From Xanthomonas translucens pv. translucens DSM 18974 (GTDB taxonomy: Bacteria > Pseudomonadota > Gammaproteobacteria > Xanthomonadales > Xanthomonadaceae), in contig NZ_CAPJ01000397.1 in assembly GCF_000331775.1 (NCBI RefSeq), positions 1 through 5,380 of the forward strand: 5,380 bases of DNA, in the 5' to 3' direction. The position numbers and the translations under genes are program-made. This document shows, piece by piece, positions 1 through 5,380 of this stretch; within the stretch, counting starts at the first letter, position 1, and every line of letters begins with the position of its first letter. The notes below the pieces were generated by a model, which worked only from the letters and a program-made list of their open reading frames with translations, did no database searches and was not told the origin of the DNA.

Positions 1-2879
<2,879 letters not shown>

Positions 2880-2886
2880 ACCGCGC

Positions 2887-2914
2887 CGCCGCGGGCGCAC
2901 GCGTTGCCGCGGCG
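2887..2914. repeat. Short GC inverted repeat after leuS
   Basis: An 8-bp perfect inverted repeat, CGCCGCGG (2887-2894) and CCGCGGCG (2907-2914), surrounds a 12-nt loop and begins 8 bp after the leuS stop. No T tract follows, so it does not look like an intrinsic terminator. It could be a weak RNA hairpin that limits read-through or protects the 3' end, or it could be chance in very GC-rich DNA. The rest of the 151-bp leuS-lptE spacer shows no reading frame of note. Confidence 0.3.
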
Positions 2915-2995
2915 CCAGGTGCGGCGGCGCCGTCGGCGCGCGCTTCGGCACGTCTCAACCCTCGTTCACGCGGCATCGGGCAGGCTAGCCGCCTG

Positions 2996-3024
2996 TTGCC
3001 GCGCCCAGCCGGCTCCCCCAGACT
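2996..3024 (+). promoter_or_regulatory. Possible lptE promoter, leaderless arrangement
   Basis: TTGCCG (2996-3001) and CAGACT (3019-3024) are separated by 17 bp, the optimal -35/-10 spacing. The -10-like hexamer ends exactly 6 nt before the lptE ATG at 3031, so the predicted transcription start would fall on or next to the A of the start codon. No ribosome binding site is visible before lptE, which is consistent with a leaderless mRNA but does not prove it. The hexamers themselves are weak (about 3 of 6 matches each). Confidence 0.35.
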
Positions 3025-3030
3025 GTGCCC

Positions 3031-3633
3031 ATGACCAGACTCCTGCTCGCCCTCGTCCTCGCGACGACTCTGACCGCCTGCGGCTTCCACCTGCGCGACA
3101 AGCTGACCCTGCCGGCCGGCACACCCTCGGTGAAGGTGGTCTCCTCGGCGCCGTGCAGCGAGCTGGTGAAGCTGCTAGAGCGCGGCCTGCGCGCCGCCGG
3201 CGCGGAGATCGCGCCGAAAGAGGTCAACACCGGCGTGGCGCGCCTGGAAGTGCTGTCCGAGCGCTGGGGCGACCTGCCGATCGCGCTCGACGCCGAAGGC
3301 CGCGCCCAGGAATACAGCCTGCGTTACGCGGCGATCTTCGTGTTCCGCCGCGCCGACGGCAGCGTGCTGGTGCCGCAGCAGGTGATCGAGCTGTCGCGCG
3401 ATTACGTGTCGCCGCCGACCGACGCCACCGGTACCACCACCGAGCGCGAGATCCTCGCCGACGAGCTGCGCCGCGAGATGTCGGCCTCGATGCTGCGCCG
3501 GATCGACAGCGTGGTGCGCGCCGAAGTGCGCGACGGCAAGAACGTCAACCAGGCGCCGCCCGCCTCCACCGGCACGCCGGTCGAAGGCACGCCGGACCCC
3601 GGCACGCCGCCGGCGACCATGCCGCAGCCTTGA
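3031..3633 (+). CDS. lptE: LPS-assembly lipoprotein LptE
   Basis: Outer-membrane lipoprotein that forms the plug of the LptD-LptE translocon, which inserts lipopolysaccharide into the outer leaflet. The product has 200 residues, near the family's usual 170-200. Residues 1-16 form a short signal peptide (MTR followed by a hydrophobic LLLALVLATTL stretch) ending in the lipobox L-T-A-C, with the lipidated cysteine at C17. The family signature CGFHLRD follows directly at 17-23, then the LTLP segment. The central part alternates beta strands and helices (for example RYAAIFVFRRADGSVLVPQQV), then SRDYV and the ILADELRREMSASMLRRI helix typical of LptE. Residues 172-200 form a Pro/Thr/Gly-rich tail that is probably disordered. 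ATG 3031 was chosen over an in-frame GTG at 3025 because it gives a proper signal peptide. The position between leuS and holA matches the conserved order and supports the assignment. Confidence 0.95.
   Translation: MTRLLLALVLATTLTACGFHLRDKLTLPAGTPSVKVVSSAPCSELVKLLERGLRAAGAEIAPKEVNTGVARLEVLSERWGDLPIALDAEGRAQEYSLRYAAIFVFRRADGSVLVPQQVIELSRDYVSPPTDATGTTTEREILADELRREMSASMLRRIDSVVRAEVRDGKNVNQAPPASTGTPVEGTPDPGTPPATMPQP
3571..3615 (+). repeat. Three 15-bp imperfect tandem repeats in the lptE 3' end
   Basis: GGCACGCCG recurs at 3571, 3586 and 3601, exactly every 15 bp, and each copy is followed by six variable bases. In frame this encodes GTPVE, GTPDP and GTPPA in the Pro-rich tail of LptE. The period is a multiple of three, so copy-number changes would lengthen or shorten the tail without a frameshift. 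Confidence 0.75.
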
Positions 3634-3684
3634 TCCGTCGGCTGCCGCCCGCCGCCCGCCGCTCGCCCCTAGTAGGCGATCCGC

Positions 3685-3713
3685 TGGCGGCGCACAGCGA
3701 CAGGCCCTAGGTT
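3685..3713 (+). promoter_or_regulatory. Possible holA promoter, leaderless arrangement
   Basis: TAGGTT at 3708-3713 resembles a -10 hexamer and ends 6 nt before the holA ATG at 3720, the same geometry as seen before lptE. The -35 candidate at 3685-3690 (TGGCGG, 17-bp spacer) is poor. The TAGG at 3708-3711 could instead act as a weak Shine-Dalgarno 8 nt before the ATG. The rest of the 86-bp lptE-holA spacer holds three heptamers of the GCCGCCC type (3644-3664) and no gene. Confidence 0.25.
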
Positions 3714-3719
3714 GCCGCC

Positions 3720-4754
3720 ATGGAATTGCGTCCCGAACAACTCGCCACCCAGCCGGCCGCGCAGCCGCTGCATCCGGTCTACCTGATCGCCGGCCCGGAA
3801 ACCCTGCGCGTGCTCGAGGCCGCCGACGCGGTGCGTGCGCGTGCACGCGCCGAAGGCATCGGCGAGCGCGAGGTGTTCGACGCCGACGGCCGCGATTTCG
3901 ACTGGAGCCAGCTGTATGCCAGCTTCAATGCGCCGAGCCTGTTCAGCCCGCGCCGGCTGATCGAACTGCGCCTGCCCAGCGGCAAGCCCGGCAAGGAAGG
4001 CGGCGAGGTCATCAGCGCGTTCTGCGCCGATCCGCCGCCGGACGTGGTGCTGCTGATCACCTGCAACGAATGGAGCAAGGCGCACCAGGGCAAGTGGGCC
4101 GACGCGGTCGGCCGGCTCGGGGTGATCGCGGTGGCCTGGGCGATCAAGCCGCACGAACTGGGCGACTGGATCGAGCGCCGCCTGCGCAGCAAGGGCCTGC
4201 GCGCCGATGCCGGCGCGGTGCAGCGCCTGGCCGAGCGGGTCGAAGGCAACCTGCTGGCGGCCGCGCAGGAGATCGACAAGCTGGCGCTGCTGGCCGACGG
4301 GCAGAGCCTGGACGTGGCGGCGATGGAGTCGCTGGTCGCCGACGCCGCGCGCTACGACGTGTTCCGCCTGGCCGAGGCCACCCTGGCCGGGCAGGCGCCG
4401 GCGGTCGGGCGCATGCTCGCCGGGCTGCGCGCCGAGGGCGAAGCGGTGGCGGGCTTGCTGCCGATCCTGATCAAGGAACTGCTGCGCACCGCGGCGCTGG
4501 CCAAGGTCCAGGCTGCCGGCGGCAACCTGGCCGCGGAGATGAAGGGGCAGGGCATCTGGGAGTCGCGCCAGGCGCCGTTCAAGCGCGCCCTGCAGCGGCA
4601 TGCCGAACCGCGCCGCTGGGAGCGCTTCGCCGCCGAGGCCGGTCGCATCGACCGCATCGCCAAGGGCCGCGCCGACGGCGACGCCTGGATCGCCCTGGAG
4701 CGCCTGCTGCTGGCCATCGCCGAGGCGCGTGCGGTGCGGTTGTTGGTGGTATGA
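3720..4754 (+). CDS. holA: DNA polymerase III subunit delta (HolA)
   Basis: Delta subunit of the clamp-loader complex. It opens the beta sliding clamp so that the clamp can be loaded on primed DNA during replication. The 344 residues are almost the same length as E. coli HolA (343). The N-terminal AAA+-like domain begins with HPVYLIAGPETLRVLEAADAVR (18-39). The beta-binding element is visible as APSLFSPRRLIELRLP (71-86), with L74-F75 in the place of the clamp-contacting Leu-Phe pair. Further family landmarks are GNLLAAAQEIDKLALL (176-191), RYDVFRLAEATLAG (211-224) and the C-terminal collar helices (KELLRTAALAK, 252-262; WESRQAPFKRAL, 280-291). The start at ATG 3720 gives the expected N-terminus. 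The stop codon overlaps the ATG of the nadD frame as ATGA at 4751-4754, suggesting translational coupling. The gene appears complete and normal. Confidence 0.96.
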   Translation: MELRPEQLATQPAAQPLHPVYLIAGPETLRVLEAADAVRARARAEGIGEREVFDADGRDFDWSQLYASFNAPSLFSPRRLIELRLPSGKPGKEGGEVISAFCADPPPDVVLLITCNEWSKAHQGKWADAVGRLGVIAVAWAIKPHELGDWIERRLRSKGLRADAGAVQRLAERVEGNLLAAAQEIDKLALLADGQSLDVAAMESLVADAARYDVFRLAEATLAGQAPAVGRMLAGLRAEGEAVAGLLPILIKELLRTAALAKVQAAGGNLAAEMKGQGIWESRQAPFKRALQRHAEPRRWERFAAEAGRIDRIAKGRADGDAWIALERLLLAIAEARAVRLLVV

Positions 4755-5380
4755 AGTCCGGGACTCGGGACTCGGGACTCGGGACTCGTAACGCCAAGAT
4801 CGCGGCGAGTGCGGGCGTTGTGGGCGGCAGCGCGGAGCAGTCTCTGCGACCGGCGTTGTCGCCGACGCCTGGCTTTTCCGAGTCCCGAGTCCCGAGTCCC
4901 GAGTCCCGCCAACTCCACCTCATCTACGGCGGCACCTTCGACCCGATCCACAACGGCCATCTGGCGATCGCGCGGGCCGCGCGCGATGCGTTCGCGGTGC
5001 CGGTGCGGCTGATGCCGGCGGCCGATCCGCCGCATCGCGACGCGCCCGGGGCCGATGCGCGGCAGCGCTGCGAGATGCTGGCGCTGGCGATCGCCGGCGA
5101 GCCGGGGTTACTGCTGGACCGGCACGAGCTGCAGCGCGCGCTGGCGCAGCCGGGCGTGGCCTCGTACAGCATCGACACCGTGCGCGAACTGCGTGCCGAG
5201 CTCGGCGCCGACGTGCCGCTGGCGCTGCTGATCGGCGCCGACAGCTTGGTCGGGTTCAATGGTTGGCGCGAGTGGCGCAGCCTGCTCGACGCGGTGCATC
5301 TGGTCGTCGCCGACCGTGCCGGCAGCGGCTGGGAGCGCGCCTTGCCGGCCGAGCTGGCGCAGGCGCTCGCCGGGCGCTGG
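4751..5380 (+). CDS. nadD: Nicotinate-nucleotide adenylyltransferase NadD, partial, with an inserted N-terminal segment
   Basis: Transfers AMP from ATP to nicotinate mononucleotide, making deamido-NAD in cytoplasmic NAD synthesis. The frame runs open from ATG 4751 through the right edge (210 codons seen, no stop), so the C-terminal part with the family's ISxTxIR motif lies outside. The catalytic core begins at residue 55: LHLIYGGTFDPIHNGHLAIA, with the nucleotide-binding HNGH at 67-70. It continues with PPHR (93-96), SYSIDT (138-143) and the GADS motif (162-165). Normal NadD proteins begin only a few residues before GGTFDP, whereas here residues 4-53 are encoded by an inverted-repeat element. 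ATG 4751 overlaps the holA stop and is the best start. GTG 4820 and TTG 4856 are the only other usual start codons before the core, and both lie inside the element. No in-frame start lies between the element and the core. Identity is near certain; the start is less so. Confidence 0.93.
   Translation, partial: MKSGTRDSGLGTRNAKIAASAGVVGGSAEQSLRPALSPTPGFSESRVPSPESRQLHLIYGGTFDPIHNGHLAIARAARDAFAVPVRLMPAADPPHRDAPGADARQRCEMLALAIAGEPGLLLDRHELQRALAQPGVASYSIDTVRELRAELGADVPLALLIGADSLVGFNGWREWRSLLDAVHLVVADRAGSGWERALPAELAQALAGRW
4759..4788 (+). repeat. Left arm: four GGGACTC heptamers
   Basis: Units lie at 4760-4766, 4767-4773, 4774-4780 and 4781-4787, all identical, flanked by C4759 and G4788, which also pair with the right arm. 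In the nadD frame the arm encodes GTRDSGLGTR. Because the unit is 7 bp, each copy is read in a different phase. Confidence 0.95.
4879..4908 (-). repeat. Right arm: four GAGTCCC heptamers, inverted copy
   Basis: Units lie at 4880-4886, 4887-4893, 4894-4900 and 4901-4907, all identical and exactly complementary to the left arm, with C4879 and G4908 extending the match. In the nadD frame the arm reads SESRVPSPESR and ends two codons before the LHLIYGG start of the enzyme core. Confidence 0.95.

Larger units (their letters stand above)
4759..4908. repeat. 150-bp heptamer inverted-repeat element inside the nadD 5' end
   Basis: Two perfect 30-bp inverted arms (4759-4788 and 4879-4908) enclose a 90-bp core. 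Each arm is four tandem copies of a 7-bp unit (GGGACTC on the left, its complement GAGTCCC on the right) plus one matching base on each side. The core carries smaller palindromes: AACGCC 4790-4795 with GGCGTT 4814-4819, and a CGGCG/CGCCG hairpin at 4851-4864. It also has a direct repeat, GGCGTTGT, at 4814 and 4852. No transposase is present, and there is no GTAG-type head as in classical REP sequences. From memory, heptamer repeats of this kind are scattered through intergenic DNA of Xanthomonas; here the copy lies in a coding frame. It is probably a non-autonomous mobile or repeat-expanded element of unknown class. Confidence 0.9.

Noticed and set aside
4759..4908. CRISPR array
   Set aside because: The repeats are 7-bp contiguous units without spacers, arranged as two inverted arms, and no cas genes are present.
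4759..4908. Complete insertion sequence
   Set aside because: The 90-bp core is far too short for a transposase and no flanking target duplication is clear; at most it is a non-autonomous element.
4759..4908. Intrinsic terminator between holA and nadD
   Set aside because: The stem is separated by a 90-nt loop and followed by CCAACTCCACC rather than a T tract, and the nadD frame runs through it.
3175..5035. Several long minus-strand open frames opposite lptE, holA and the repeat element
   Set aside because: They are antisense shadows of convincing + strand genes, with His/Gln/Arg/Ala-rich composition typical of the reverse frame of GC-rich genes.

Overview
The window is GC-rich (high G/C at third codon positions) and carries four genes, all on the + strand: leuS, lptE, holA and the 5' part of nadD. 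This is the conserved gammaproteobacterial order leuS-lptE-holA-nadD. The LeuS, LptE and HolA sequences, the very high GC and the GGGACTC-type heptamer repeats point to a xanthomonad, most likely Xanthomonas or a close relative. The genus is inferred from remembered family resemblance, not from a search.

Layout: 1-236 is a leader region with no convincing gene and a possible weak leuS promoter. Leucyl-tRNA synthetase (880 aa, complete) occupies 237-2879. A 151-bp GC-rich spacer follows. The LPS-assembly lipoprotein LptE (200 aa, complete) is at 3031-3633. After an 86-bp spacer, the DNA polymerase III delta subunit HolA (344 aa, complete) is at 3720-4754. NadD (nicotinate-nucleotide adenylyltransferase) opens at 4751 in an ATGA overlap with the holA stop and runs off the right edge.

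The genes serve unrelated housekeeping tasks: leucine charging of tRNA, outer-membrane LPS insertion, clamp loading in replication, and NAD synthesis. They share a locus rather than a pathway. lptE and holA each have a -10-like hexamer exactly 6 nt before their ATG, which suggests possible leaderless transcripts from internal promoters.

The most unusual feature is a 150-bp inverted-repeat element at 4759-4908. It has two perfect 30-bp arms, each four copies of a 7-bp unit, around a 90-bp core, and it sits between codon 3 and the catalytic core of nadD. Its length is exactly 50 codons and it contains no stop in the nadD frame. Removing it in silico joins the flanks into an ordinary NadD start, MKSQLHLIYGGTFDP. 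It therefore looks like a frame-preserving insertion that gives NadD an N-terminal extension of about 50 residues, in a gene that is usually essential.
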